A DNA stretch of 64,000 nt from Azospirillum brasilense (GTDB lineage: Bacteria; Pseudomonadota; Alphaproteobacteria; Azospirillales; Azospirillaceae), in assembly GCF_008365405.1 (NCBI RefSeq), contig NZ_QOKV01000015.1, positions 1-64,000 on the forward strand. Direction: 5' to 3'. Below are positions 32,050 through 41,002 of the stretch, piece by piece; position 1 is the first letter of the stretch; every line of letters starts with the position of its first letter. The notes beneath the pieces are model-generated. The model saw nothing but the letters and a program-made list of their open reading frames with translations. It made no database searches and had not been told where the DNA came from. The position numbers and the translations under genes were made by a program.

Positions 32050-35000
32050 GGCGTCGTCTCCCGGTCCCGTTCCCTGTTGCATGCGGCGGTGAGCCGTTCC
32101 AGCGCCGCGCGGGCGGCGGCGAAGTCCAACGCTTCCACGGCCCGCCCCACCTTGTCCACCGCCTCGTCATGGCCGCGCCCGGCCAGCAGGCCGCGCAGAG
32201 CGGCGAAGCGGGCTGCCGCCGACAGGCTGCCGCTGCGCAACGCCTCCTCCAGTGAATGCAGCGCCTCCTCCAGCCCTTCCGGGCTGACCAGAGGAGCCAT
32301 CGGGATGTCCGGCACGGCCTCCACGGCCATCTCCGCGGCGCGCAGCGTTTCCGCCGAAGCCAGCGCGGGACCGAGCGCGGCGGACAGGTCGGCCACGAGC
32401 CCCGGCATCGCCTCCCACCGCTCCTCGCGCGCCGCCAGCTCCAGCGCCGCGGCGGCAGCGCTGGCGGCCATCGCGCCGACCGTTCCGGCGCTGCCGCGCA
32501 GCCCGTGGGCGTAACGCTCCAGCGCCGGCCCGTCTCCCGCGCTGCGCACATGCTCCAGCCGGACCGGCGCGTCGCCGTAGCGGTCGAGGAAGTCCAGGAT
32601 CGCCCGGCGCAGCGTGCGCGTCCGCCCGTTCATCCGCGCCAGCGCCGGGGCGAGGTCGAATCCCTCCAACGAGTCGGGAAGCCCGGCATCCGTCTCTACG
32701 AACTCGGCAACCGGCAAAGCCTCCCGCCGCCCGAACGGCTTCAGCCAGCGGTTCAGCACGGCGACGAGGCGGTGCGGCTCCACCGGTTTGGCAATGTGGT
32801 CGTCCATGCCCGCGTCCAGACAACGCCGCCGCTCCTCCTCCAGGGCGTGGGCGGTCATGGCGATGATCGGCAGGCGGTCGGGACCCACATGGCGGCGGAT
32901 CGCCCGCGCCACCGCGAAGCCGTCCATGTCCGGCATCTGGACATCGGTCAGCAGCGCGGCGTAGCCCGCCCCCGGCTCCAGCGCCAGCCGCACCGCCTCC
33001 CCGCCGCTGCCGACCGCGGTGACGGCCAGCCCGGCGTCCTCCAGCAACTCCCGCGCGACCATCCGGTTCACGGCGTTGTCGTCGGCGACCAGCACGCGCA
33101 GGCCGCGCAGCGGCTCGTCCACCTGCAAGCCCGCAAGCCCTGGATCGGCCAGGGCGGACAGCGCCGCGGTGGCGCCGTTCTGCACGCCGACCGCGACCGT
33201 GAAGCGGAAGGTGCTGCCCAGGCCGGGCGCGCTGTCCACGGCGATGCCGCCGCCCATCATGACGGCCAGCCGCCGGCTGATCGCCAATCCCAGCCCGGTC
33301 CCGCCATAGCGCCGGGTGGTCGAGCTGTCGGCCTGGGCAAAGGGCTGGAACAGGCGGGCGACCTGCTCCGCCGTCATGCCGATGCCGGTGTCGCGCACGG
33401 CGAAGCGCAGCTCGGTTTCCGCATCCACCTCCCCTCGCGCCGCGGCGCTCACGCCGAGGACCACGCTGCCGCTCTCAGTGAACTTCACCGCGTTGTTGAC
33501 GAGGTTGAGGAGCACCTGTCCAAGCCGCAGCGGGTCGCCCAGCAGGGCGGTCGGCACGTCGGGAGCGACCTCCAGCCGCAGGGCCAGCCCCTTCTCCTCG
33601 GCGGAGAGGGCGGCGGTGCCGGCCACCATGTCGAGCACGGCCGACAGATCGAAGGGCACGCGCTCCAGCGTCAGCATGCCCGCCTCGATCTTCGAGACGT
33701 CGAGGATGTCGTTGATGATGCCGAGCAGCGCGGTGGCCGAGGCGCGGATGCGCGTCAGGTAGCCGCGCTGGCGCGGCGGCGGCCCGGCGCGCAGGGCAAG
33801 GTGGCTGAGGCCGAGGATGGCGTTCATCGGCGTGCGGATCTCGTGGCTCATGTTCGCCAGGAAGTCGCCCTTGGCGCGCGACGCCTCCTCGGCGCGGCGG
33901 CGGGCCTCCTCCACCTGCTGCTGGCGGCGCGCGATCTCGTCGAGGAAATGGCGGATCGAACGGGAGATGGTCGCGATCTCGTCGGTGCCGCCGTCGGGCA
34001 GCGGCGTCTCCCGCCCCTCGACCCGGTCGAGCACCGCGTCGTTCAGCCGGACCAGACGCAGGGTCAGGAAGCGGCGCAGGTACAGATACACGCCGAGCGC
34101 CACCAGGAAGCCCAGCGCGCCCAGCCCGACCAGGATGCGGTTCTGCGTCGCGGCCAGTTCCGACAGCCCGTCCGCCTCATCCGCCGCCGCCGCGTTGATC
34201 CGTTCGAACAGCGCGTGGGCGATCTTCACGACCTCCTCGACCATCACCAGCACCTGGTTGGTCAGCGCCTTGCTGCGGGCGATGGCCGCCTGCCGCTCCA
34301 TCAGGCTAGGCAGCAGGCCGGTCGGGCCGAGCAGCGCCGTCTCCAGCCGCCGGTGCAGGGCGGCGAAACGTTCCGCCTGCTCCGGCGGCAGCCCGGCGTG
34401 GAGCGCCGGCAGGGCCGACAGCGCCGCCGCCGCGTCCCGCTGGGCGCGCGCGATCTCGCGCTGGAAACGGCTGTTGCCGGCGTGGGTGCTCTCGTTCAGC
34501 ACGCGGTTGACCGTGTTGGTCCAGGCGGTCAACGGCCCCAGCCGGTCCGCCGGCAGGGTCGGCAGCACGGCGGCGACCAGAGCGCCGGCCTCCGCCGACA
34601 GGCGCCGGGTCTCGTCAAGCGCATCGTCGCTCCGCGCCGCCGCGTCGATGCGCTCGGCGACCAGCCGGTCGAGGTCCGCCAGCGTCGGGACGAGAGTCCC
34701 CAGGACGCCGGCCAGCGTGGCGCCACCCTCGATGTCCGACAGGGCCTGGGCCGACCGGGTGACCGCCGTCAGGTTGGCCGTCAGCTCGGCCAGGGTGACC
34801 CGCCGTTCGGGATGGCTGGTCGCCCCGCCCAGCCGGGTCGCCTGCGACAGCACCTGCTGCAGGCCGCCGTTCAGCACCGCCCCGGTGGTGATGCGCGGCA
34901 ACGCCCCGTTGGACAGGTCCGACAGGGCGTGCCGGAATTGCGCGAGGTCGTAGAGCGCCGTGCCTGACACGCCCAGCAGCACACCCACCATCACCAGCAG

Positions 35001-35081
35001 GCCCAGCCCGACGCGCCGCCCGACGCCGCCCCGGAAGGGGGCGCGCGGGGCCGGCGCGGTCGTGGCGGGCCGGCTCGTCAT
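32046..35081 (-). CDS. Membrane hybrid histidine kinase with receiver and HPt
   Basis: The 1011-residue sensor has TM1 (RVGLGLLVMVGVLLGVSGTA), a periplasmic helical domain of about 270 residues and TM2 (ILVGLGALGFLVALGVYLYL). HAMP-like and coiled regions precede the core: HisKA FLANMSHEIRTPMNAILGL, HATPase NNAVKFTESG, DTGIGM and GTGLGLAISRRL. A receiver (VLVADDNAVNRMVARELLE, TDVQMPDMDGFAV) follows, then an HPt domain (RYAHGLRGSAGTVGAMA). ATG 35081 shares a base with the stop of the nucleotidase-like gene (TGATG), a fused-partner layout that suggests the periplasmic protein is its ligand-sensing partner. Confidence 0.9.
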   Translation of the reverse strand: MTSRPATTAPAPRAPFRGGVGRRVGLGLLVMVGVLLGVSGTALYDLAQFRHALSDLSNGALPRITTGAVLNGGLQQVLSQATRLGGATSHPERRVTLAELTANLTAVTRSAQALSDIEGGATLAGVLGTLVPTLADLDRLVAERIDAAARSDDALDETRRLSAEAGALVAAVLPTLPADRLGPLTAWTNTVNRVLNESTHAGNSRFQREIARAQRDAAAALSALPALHAGLPPEQAERFAALHRRLETALLGPTGLLPSLMERQAAIARSKALTNQVLVMVEEVVKIAHALFERINAAAADEADGLSELAATQNRILVGLGALGFLVALGVYLYLRRFLTLRLVRLNDAVLDRVEGRETPLPDGGTDEIATISRSIRHFLDEIARRQQQVEEARRRAEEASRAKGDFLANMSHEIRTPMNAILGLSHLALRAGPPPRQRGYLTRIRASATALLGIINDILDVSKIEAGMLTLERVPFDLSAVLDMVAGTAALSAEEKGLALRLEVAPDVPTALLGDPLRLGQVLLNLVNNAVKFTESGSVVLGVSAAARGEVDAETELRFAVRDTGIGMTAEQVARLFQPFAQADSSTTRRYGGTGLGLAISRRLAVMMGGGIAVDSAPGLGSTFRFTVAVGVQNGATAALSALADPGLAGLQVDEPLRGLRVLVADDNAVNRMVARELLEDAGLAVTAVGSGGEAVRLALEPGAGYAALLTDVQMPDMDGFAVARAIRRHVGPDRLPIIAMTAHALEEERRRCLDAGMDDHIAKPVEPHRLVAVLNRWLKPFGRREALPVAEFVETDAGLPDSLEGFDLAPALARMNGRTRTLRRAILDFLDRYGDAPVRLEHVRSAGDGPALERYAHGLRGSAGTVGAMAASAAAAALELAAREERWEAMPGLVADLSAALGPALASAETLRAAEMAVEAVPDIPMAPLVSPEGLEEALHSLEEALRSGSLSAAARFAALRGLLAGRGHDEAVDKVGRAVEALDFAAARAALERLTAACNRERDRETTP

Positions 35082-36607
35082 CAACGCTCGGTGATGCGGC
35101 CGTCGAGGCGGGGCGACACCGTCCCGCGGTCGGTCAGGTGCTGGGCCATGATCTCCCACAGCAGCTTGCCGCCGCTCCCGGAGGAGGAGGAGGGGGAGGA
35201 AGCGCCCGGCGACTTCAGCATGCCGTAGCCGTCGCCGCCCTGGGCCAGATAGGTGGGCAGGGCGACCGAATAGGTGGCGTTCGGGTCGAGCGGCTTGCCG
35301 CCCACCGTGACGGAGACGACGCGGCTGCCCGCCGGCTGCTTCAGGTCGTAGACCACCGCCATGTTGGAGGGGTGGAGGAAGCTGCCCTTCTGGTTGTCCA
35401 CCCCGGCGGCGCTGACCTCCAGCGCCTCGCGCAGGGCCTTGCCCGGCAGGGTCACGGCGATGATGGTGTCGCGGAAGGGCAATTCGCGCTGGATGTCGCG
35501 GCGGGTCAGCATGGTCCCCGCCTCGTACTGGCGGTTGCCGCGGATGTTGCCGCCGTTGATGAAGGCCACGTCGGTGTTGAAATGGCCGCGCATGGCGTCG
35601 GCGATCAGCGACGCGAAGGCGTTCTCGCTGGTGCGTATCGCGGCGCGGCGGGTGTCGAGCGGGGTCGCCGTCGTCCCGATGTTGATGTCCAGCAGTTCCG
35701 ACAGCCGGGCCAGATAGACGCCGACCCGCTTTTCCATCGCGGCGTCCGGCGGCAGCCCGGCGAGCGGCACGATGTCTGCGCCGGCCAGCGCGGGCGGCGC
35801 CTTGCCGTCGCCGTCCAGCCGCAGGACGAAGGCCGATCCCTTCACGTTGACGTGGACGCCGAAGACTTTTCCTGTATTGGCCTCCAGCACGTCCTTGCCG
35901 GTGGCGGAAAGTTGGAGCAGCGCGTCGATGGCGGGCTCGCCGCGCAGCGCCTCCACCGCCTCCGGGGCGTTGTCCAGGATGGCGACCACATAGTCGGCGC
36001 CCTGGGCGCGCAGCGCGCGGGCCTCCGCGGCGATCGAGGCGGGCGGGCGCACCTCGATGTCCGGCACGATGTACTGCACCGTCAGTTCCGGCGAGATCGC
36101 CGAGACCACGCCGATCTTGCCCACCGGCGTCTCGAGCAGCACCGACGGCTCCAGCCCCTCCATCACCTTGCCGGTGTTGCGGTCGATGGTGGTGGCGCTG
36201 ACGAAGGGAAAGCGCGCCTCGTAGCTGCGCAGGGTCAGCTCGTCCTTGCCGAAGCCGAGGTCGCGCTTGGTCACCGCCATCATGTCGGGCTGAAGCTCGT
36301 TCAGCAGATCGATCATGTGGGCGCCGCGGTCGAAGGTGGACAGGACGCCCGCGGTCAGCGACGCGCCGCCGTGCAGGAACAGCGTGTTGCCCTCCGCCCG
36401 CTTGGTGCGCAGCAGCGTGGCGAGGTTGGCGAGGCCGCCCTCGCCCTCCACCGGCTCGATGTCGGCCATCGTCGAGGTGAAGACGATCGACAGCTCCGCC
36501 GCCGACGCGGCCGGCGCGACAGCGCCGAGCGCCGCGACGGCGCAGGCGCCCAGGACGGCACGCCAGCCGGAAAAACGCCCCACCCCACCATTGCCGCGCT
36601 TCGGCAT
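35081..36607 (-). CDS. Degenerate 5'-nucleotidase-like periplasmic protein
   Basis: The 508-residue secreted protein (signal AVLGACAVAALGAVAPAASA) has the two-domain build of UshA-type nucleotidases. The C-terminal domain is typical (FINGGNIRGNRQYEAGTML, QRELPFRDTIIAVTLPGKAL, YLAQGGDGYGML). In the N-terminal metallophosphatase domain the metal ligands are replaced: the NDxHG position reads FTSTMADIEP, the GD position HGGASL, and the GNHEFD position TKRDLGFG. It is therefore probably catalytically dead but still able to bind a nucleotide-like ligand. It precedes and overlaps the hybrid kinase gene by one base, which suggests a sensor role. Confidence 0.75.
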   Translation of the reverse strand: MPKRGNGGVGRFSGWRAVLGACAVAALGAVAPAASAAELSIVFTSTMADIEPVEGEGGLANLATLLRTKRAEGNTLFLHGGASLTAGVLSTFDRGAHMIDLLNELQPDMMAVTKRDLGFGKDELTLRSYEARFPFVSATTIDRNTGKVMEGLEPSVLLETPVGKIGVVSAISPELTVQYIVPDIEVRPPASIAAEARALRAQGADYVVAILDNAPEAVEALRGEPAIDALLQLSATGKDVLEANTGKVFGVHVNVKGSAFVLRLDGDGKAPPALAGADIVPLAGLPPDAAMEKRVGVYLARLSELLDINIGTTATPLDTRRAAIRTSENAFASLIADAMRGHFNTDVAFINGGNIRGNRQYEAGTMLTRRDIQRELPFRDTIIAVTLPGKALREALEVSAAGVDNQKGSFLHPSNMAVVYDLKQPAGSRVVSVTVGGKPLDPNATYSVALPTYLAQGGDGYGMLKSPGASSPSSSSGSGGKLLWEIMAQHLTDRGTVSPRLDGRITER

Positions 36608-36752
36608 GGAAACCCCCTCCGGCCACCCCTGTTTCTTCAGGATGGTTCTTCCCGTATTCGGGTGGGGGAGTTCAAGGCATATCCATGCATGCCGGGGAAC
36701 ATTCCGGTGACAAAAATCCCCTGTCAGAACAAGGACAAGAGGAACGGCCGGA

Positions 36753-37079
36753 TCAGGCCGCCTCGTCCCGCCAGGGATAAGCCAGCGGCACCTCGCGGAA
36801 GGCGAAGCGGTCGAGGTGGCGCTCCAGCGCGCCCTTGAGGGCGGCGAGGTGTTCCGCGGAACTGGCGTCCAACCGGCAGTCCAGCGCGTCCGGCCCGGCC
36901 TGGAGCGTCAGGGTGGCATCACCCGGCCAATCGGCGCCGCGGGCGTTGTGCGGGAAGACGACGCTCCCCGCCTCCGGCGTGTACTCCACCGTCAGATTGT
37001 GCGCCCAGTGCTTGCAGAGCTGCTGGAGGTAGCGGCTGCCGTTGGGGGTCGGGACGCGGACGCTGCTGGCGTGTCTCAT
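36753..37079 (-). CDS. DUF2218-family protein
   Basis: The 108-residue cytosolic protein contains PTPNGSRYLQQLCKHWAHNL, the N-terminal helix of DUF2218, then EYTPEAGSVVFPHNARGA and a C-terminal helix-strand (EHLAALKGALERHLDRFAFRE). Members are often found near siderophore or iron genes in proteobacteria, and a siderophore importer lies 1 kb away here. Biochemical function is unknown. It ends 126 bp before the start of the nucleotidase-like gene and is followed upstream by the PadR regulator on the same strand. Confidence 0.75.
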   Translation of the reverse strand: MRHASSVRVPTPNGSRYLQQLCKHWAHNLTVEYTPEAGSVVFPHNARGADWPGDATLTLQAGPDALDCRLDASSAEHLAALKGALERHLDRFAFREVPLAYPWRDEAA

Positions 37080-37133
37080 GACGATCCTTCTGTTTGGTAC
37101 CGGTGATTCAGGCCGGTAATTTAGGCCGGTAAT

Positions 37134-37763
37134 TCAGGGAAGACGTTCGATCCGCTGGGCCGCCTCGTCGATGATCGAGACGGCGGCGTGCACCGTGTCC
37201 GCGTCGACGCCCTCGCGCCCCAGCCGGTGCATCAGCACGGCCTTCAGATTCTCCATGGCGCGGCGGATCGGGGCGCCATCGGTGTGGGCCCGCCGGGTTG
37301 CCAGGGCGGCGAGGCGGGCGAACAGGGCGTCGACGGTGGCCGCGTCCTGGGCGAGCTGGGCGGTGCCCTCCGGGGTCACGGCGAAGGGCTTGCGCGCGCC
37401 TTCGGCGTCCGCCTTGGCGATGTGGCCCATCTCCTCCAGCAGCGACAGGGTCGGGTAGATCACGCCGGGGCTGGGCACATAGCCGCCGCCGGTCAGCTCC
37501 TCGACGGCGCGGATCAGGTCGTAGCCGTGCCGCGGCTCGTCGGCGATCAGCTTCAGAAGGACCAGCCGCAGCTCCGGCGCCTCGAAGACGCCGCGTCGGC
37601 CGCCGCGCCCACCGCGCCGCTCGTGACGCTCATGGCCCCAGCCGGCCTCCGCGGCGTGACGGCCGCCGCCGTGACGGGGACCGCCACCATGGGGGCCGTC
37701 GCCGTGCGGGCCGGGATGATGGCGGCGCATCCGGCCGCAGAAGGGATTCGGGAAAAACCTCAT
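37134..37763 (-). CDS. PadR-family regulator with His/Gly-rich N-terminus
   Basis: The 209-residue protein carries a winged helix (LRLVLLKLIADEPRHGYDLI, YVPSPGVIYPTLSLLEEMGH) and a C-terminal dimerisation helix pair. The first about 57 residues are unusually rich in His, Gly and Arg (RRHHPGPHGDGPHGGGPRHG and GHERHERRGGRGGRRG) and look metal-binding. ATG 37763 has GGAG 8 bases upstream. Two GAYATRTC half-sites lie at 37797-37814, just before the start, which fits autoregulation. Metal sensing (nickel, iron or heme) is an inference. Confidence 0.85.
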   Translation of the reverse strand: MRFFPNPFCGRMRRHHPGPHGDGPHGGGPRHGGGRHAAEAGWGHERHERRGGRGGRRGVFEAPELRLVLLKLIADEPRHGYDLIRAVEELTGGGYVPSPGVIYPTLSLLEEMGHIAKADAEGARKPFAVTPEGTAQLAQDAATVDALFARLAALATRRAHTDGAPIRRAMENLKAVLMHRLGREGVDADTVHAAVSIIDEAAQRIERLP

Positions 37764-37796
37764 GACAGGGGCTCCACTGTGTTTCGATAGGTCTAA

Positions 37797-37814
37797 GATA
37801 TATCGTGACATGTC
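37797..37814. promoter_or_regulatory. Putative PadR operator
   Basis: GATATATC and GACATGTC, both fitting GAYATRTC and each self-palindromic, are spaced by 2 bp. The pair sits 34 bp upstream of the padR-type ATG. PadR proteins typically bind such AT-containing dyads to repress themselves. Confidence 0.5.
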
Positions 37815-37841
37815 GAGACACAAGCCCCCGAGACGCTTATT

Positions 37842-37981
37842 CCCTCTCCCGCCCCGGGAGAGGGTGGCGCCAGAGGCGCCGGGTGAGGGTGACGCGAGGA
37901 TCAAATCGCTGAACCTTGCCAGCACCCTCACCCTCCCCCCGCTTCGCGGCGGGTCCCTCCCTCTCCCGGGACGGGAGAGGG
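37842..37981. repeat. 140-bp intergenic palindrome family, copy 1
   Basis: The left end CCCTCTCCCGCCCCGGGAG is a hairpin. The right end CTCTCCCGGGACGGGAGAGG is a second hairpin. GGGTGAGGGT and ACCCTCACCCT between them pair over the middle. The same plan occurs at 41770-41910 and 43040-43181. Confidence 0.85.
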
Positions 37982-38018
37982 AAAGCGGGAATCCTCAGCC
38001 ACGCCCGGCAAGCATACT

Positions 38019-38040
38019 GCGAATGCGAGCGATTCGCATT
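38019..38040 (+). promoter_or_regulatory. Fur-type box
   Basis: GCGAATGCGAGCGATTCGC is an inverted repeat (GCGAAT/ATTCGC, and overlapping AATGCGA/TCGCATT). The half-site GCGAATGCG also occurs in the more canonical Fur-like site at 48867-48885. It lies 82 bp before the siderophore-binding-protein gene, so iron repression is likely. Confidence 0.55.
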
Positions 38041-38121
38041 GACGATCCGCCGCGTTCGGGACCACAGTGCGCCCGCCCTTCCGGCATAGGCCGTCCCGGC
38101 AAAGTTGAAGGAGAGTCAAGG

Positions 38122-39051
38122 ATGAAGCTGACCCGACGCCACGCCCTCGCCATGACCGCCGCCGTGGTCGGCCTCGCCGCCCTGGCGCCCGTTCCCGGCC
38201 ACGCCCAGGACATGACGGTGCGGCACGCGCAGGGCGAGACCCGGCTTCCCCCGAAGCTCGACCCCGTCCTGGTCTTCGACATGACCTCGCTGGACACGCT
38301 CGACGCTCTGGGCGTCGCGATCGCCGGGGTGCCCACGGGGCTGAAGCCGCCGCACCTCGCCAAGTATGACGGGCCGTCCTACGCAAAGATCGGCACCCTG
38401 TTCGAGCCGGACTACGAGGCGGTGAACGCCGCCGAGCCCGGCCTGATCATCGCCGGGGGCCGGTCGGCCCCGAAATACGCCGAGCTGTCGCGCATCGCGC
38501 CGACGCTCGACATGACGACCGACCAGACCGACTTCCTGGCCAGCTCGATCGCCAACATCGAGACGCTGGGCCGCATCTTCGGCAAGACCGCCGAGGTCAA
38601 GCAGAGGTTGGACCGGCTGCGCGCCTCCATCGCCGAACTGAAGGCGGTGGCGGGCAACGCCGGCAAGGGCCTGCTGGTCCTGACCACCGGCGGCAAGATG
38701 AGCGCCTACGGTCCGGGGTCGCGCTTCGGCATCCTGCACACGGAGTTCGGCATCCAGCCCGCCGCCCCCGACCTGAAGGTCGCCAACCACGGGCAGGCCA
38801 TCTCCTTCGAATTCATCCTGGAGACCAACCCGGACTGGCTGTTCGTGATCGACCGCGACGCCGCCATCGGGCAGGACGGCAAGCCGGCCCGGCAGTTCCT
38901 CGACAACGACATCGTCCGCCGCACCACCGCCTGGCAGAAGAACCAGGTCGTCTATCTGAACGGCGGCAACTGGTACATCGTCGGTGGCGGGCTGTCGGCG
39001 CTCCAGCAGGACGTGGACGATCTCCTGGCGGCGCTGTCCAAGAAGTCCTGA
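38122..39051 (+). CDS. Siderophore-binding periplasmic protein of an ABC importer
   Basis: The 309-residue protein has a Tat-like export signal (KLTRRHALAMTAAVVGLAAL...GHAQ). It has the helical-backbone binding fold of CeuE/FatB/YclQ proteins (VLVFDMTSLDTLDALGVAIA, PGLIIAGGRSAPKYAEL, NPDWLFVIDRDAAIG). Such proteins bind ferric catecholate or petrobactin-like siderophores. GGAGAGTCAAGG lies before the ATG, and a Fur-type box lies upstream. Two permeases and an ATPase follow without gaps. Confidence 0.9.
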   Translation: MKLTRRHALAMTAAVVGLAALAPVPGHAQDMTVRHAQGETRLPPKLDPVLVFDMTSLDTLDALGVAIAGVPTGLKPPHLAKYDGPSYAKIGTLFEPDYEAVNAAEPGLIIAGGRSAPKYAELSRIAPTLDMTTDQTDFLASSIANIETLGRIFGKTAEVKQRLDRLRASIAELKAVAGNAGKGLLVLTTGGKMSAYGPGSRFGILHTEFGIQPAAPDLKVANHGQAISFEFILETNPDWLFVIDRDAAIGQDGKPARQFLDNDIVRRTTAWQKNQVVYLNGGNWYIVGGGLSALQQDVDDLLAALSKKS

Positions 39052-39054
39052 TCC

Positions 39055-40029
39055 GTGAAGACCCTGCCAATCGCCACACTCCCGCTGGCGACCGTGGGCA
39101 TTGGCCTGCTGGCCGTCTGGAGCCTGTTCGTCGGCGTCAGCGACGTCAGCCTCGCGGCGCTGTTCGGCGGCGCCCCGGACCAGGCCACGCAGGTCCTGCT
39201 GGTCAGCCGGATTCCCCGGACGCTGGCGCTGATCCTCGCCGGCGCCGCCATGGCGGTGTCCGGCCTGCTCCTCCAGATGCTGGTGCGCAACCGCTTTGTC
39301 GAGCCCTCCACCGCCGGGACCGCGGAATCGGCCATCTTCGGCATGATGATGGTCTCGCTGCTGGCGCCGGAGATGCCGGTGTTCGGGCGCATGGCCGTCG
39401 CCAGCCTGTGCGCGCTGGCGGGGACGGGGCTGTTCCTGGCGATCCTGCGGCAGGTGCCGCTGCGCTCGCCGCTGGTCGTGCCGCTGGTCGGCATCATGCT
39501 GGGCGGGGTCATCACGGCGATGACCGAGTTCGTGGCCTACCGCCAGGACCTGATCCAGTCGGTGCGCGGTTGGGAGACGGGGGACTTCTCCGCCATCCTG
39601 CTCGGCCGCTACGAGCTGCTGTGGCTCAGTGCCGCCCTGACCGGCGTCGCTTATCTGGCGGCGGACCGCTTCACCGTCGCCGGGATGGGGCGGGACGTCG
39701 CCACCAACCTGGGCATCGACCACCGCAAGGTGATGGCGCTGGGTCTGGTCATCGTGTCGATGACCACCGCGGCGGTGATCGCGACCTGCGGCATGATCCC
39801 CTTCCTCGGGCTGATCGTCCCCAACGTCGTCAGCCTCGTCCGCGGCGACAATATGCGCGGGTCCCTGCCCTGGGTCGCGCTGATGGGGGCCGGGCTGGTG
39901 CTGGCCTGCGACATCGCCGGGCGGCTGGTGATCCATCCCTACGAGATTCCGATCGGGACGATGATGGGGGTCATCGGCAGCGCCCTGTTCCTCTATCTCC
40001 TGCTGCGGAGGAACGGCCATGCCGGCTGA
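39055..40029 (+). CDS. Iron-siderophore ABC permease 1
   Basis: The 324-residue FecCD-family permease starts at GTG 39055 (VKTLPIATLPLATVG), 3 bp after the previous stop. Signatures are VSRIPRTLALILAGAAMAVS, LVRNRFVEPSTAGTAESA and the ATPase-contact loop CGMIPFLGLIVPNVVSL. It resembles FatD/YclN/CeuB. It overlaps the second permease by 11 bp. The two permeases should form a heterodimeric inner-membrane channel. Confidence 0.9.
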   Translation: MKTLPIATLPLATVGIGLLAVWSLFVGVSDVSLAALFGGAPDQATQVLLVSRIPRTLALILAGAAMAVSGLLLQMLVRNRFVEPSTAGTAESAIFGMMMVSLLAPEMPVFGRMAVASLCALAGTGLFLAILRQVPLRSPLVVPLVGIMLGGVITAMTEFVAYRQDLIQSVRGWETGDFSAILLGRYELLWLSAALTGVAYLAADRFTVAGMGRDVATNLGIDHRKVMALGLVIVSMTTAAVIATCGMIPFLGLIVPNVVSLVRGDNMRGSLPWVALMGAGLVLACDIAGRLVIHPYEIPIGTMMGVIGSALFLYLLLRRNGHAG

Positions 40030-41002
40030 CCGCCGCATCCTGTCGCCGATGGTCGTCCTGGGCGGCCTGTCGGCGCTGACCCTGCTGTCGATCGCGCTGT
40101 TCATGACTCTGGGCGCGCGCGGCAAGTGGGACTTCATCCTGGCCTTCCGCGGCACCAAGATCGCCGCGATGGTGCTGGTCGGCTACGCCGTCGCCGTGTC
40201 GACCGTGCTGTTCCAGACGATCACCAACAACCGCATCCTCACCCCGTCGGTGATGGGGTTCGACTATCTGTACCGGCTGATCCAGACAGTGCTGGTCTTC
40301 CAGTTCGGCAGCGGCCTCGTCGCCACGCTTGATCCGCGTCTGCGCTTCGGCGTGGAGGTGGCGTCGATGGTCGTCTTCTCCGGCCTGCTCTATTGGTGGC
40401 TGTTCAATGGGGCGGGGCGGAGCGACAACCGGCGCAGCCTGCATCTGCTGCTGCTCGTCGGCATCGTGTTCGGCGTGCTGTTCCGCAGCGTGACCAACTT
40501 CCTTCAGCGCATCATCGACCCCAACGAGTTCCTGACCGTGCAGGACCGGCTGTTCGCCAACTTCAACCGGGTGGACGTCGAGCTGCTGACGGTGTCGGCG
40601 CTGGTCGTGCTGGCGGTGTCGCTGGCCGGTTGGCGGTGGCGGCGCACCTTCGACGTGCTGGCGCTGGGGCGCGACGCGGCGATCAACCTCGGCGTGGAGC
40701 ATCGGCGTGCGGTGATGGCGGTGCTGGTGATGGTGTCCATCCTGGTGTCGGTGTCCACGGCGCTGGTCGGGCCGGTGACCTTCTTCGGGCTGCTGGTCGC
40801 CAACCTCGCCTATCTGGTGATCCGCTCGCACCGGCACGCGCTGATCCTGCCCGCCGCCGTGCTGCTCGCCGTGCTGACCCTGGTCGCCGGCCAGCTCGTG
40901 CTGGAGCGGGTGTTCGGCTACAACGCCGCGCTCAGCATCGTCATCGAGTTCGTGGGCGGTCTCGCCTTCCTGTTCATCCTGGTGCGGGGGTCGGCCCGAT
41001 GA
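40019..41002 (+). CDS. Iron-siderophore ABC permease 2
   Basis: The 327-residue partner permease (MPADRRILSPMVVLG) belongs to the FatC/YclO/CeuC type. It has FRGTKIAAMVLVGYAVAVST, ITNNRILTPSVMGFDYLYRL and GPVTFFGLLVANLAYLVI. Its start overlaps the first permease. Its stop overlaps the ATPase start (ATGA). The unequal pair of permeases is typical of petrobactin- or catecholate-type importers. Confidence 0.9.
   Translation: MPADRRILSPMVVLGGLSALTLLSIALFMTLGARGKWDFILAFRGTKIAAMVLVGYAVAVSTVLFQTITNNRILTPSVMGFDYLYRLIQTVLVFQFGSGLVATLDPRLRFGVEVASMVVFSGLLYWWLFNGAGRSDNRRSLHLLLLVGIVFGVLFRSVTNFLQRIIDPNEFLTVQDRLFANFNRVDVELLTVSALVVLAVSLAGWRWRRTFDVLALGRDAAINLGVEHRRAVMAVLVMVSILVSVSTALVGPVTFFGLLVANLAYLVIRSHRHALILPAAVLLAVLTLVAGQLVLERVFGYNAALSIVIEFVGGLAFLFILVRGSAR

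Noticed and set aside
35081..36607. Active 5'-nucleotidase/UDP-sugar hydrolase
   Set aside because: The metal-binding motifs of the catalytic domain are replaced, so I describe it as nucleotidase-like only.
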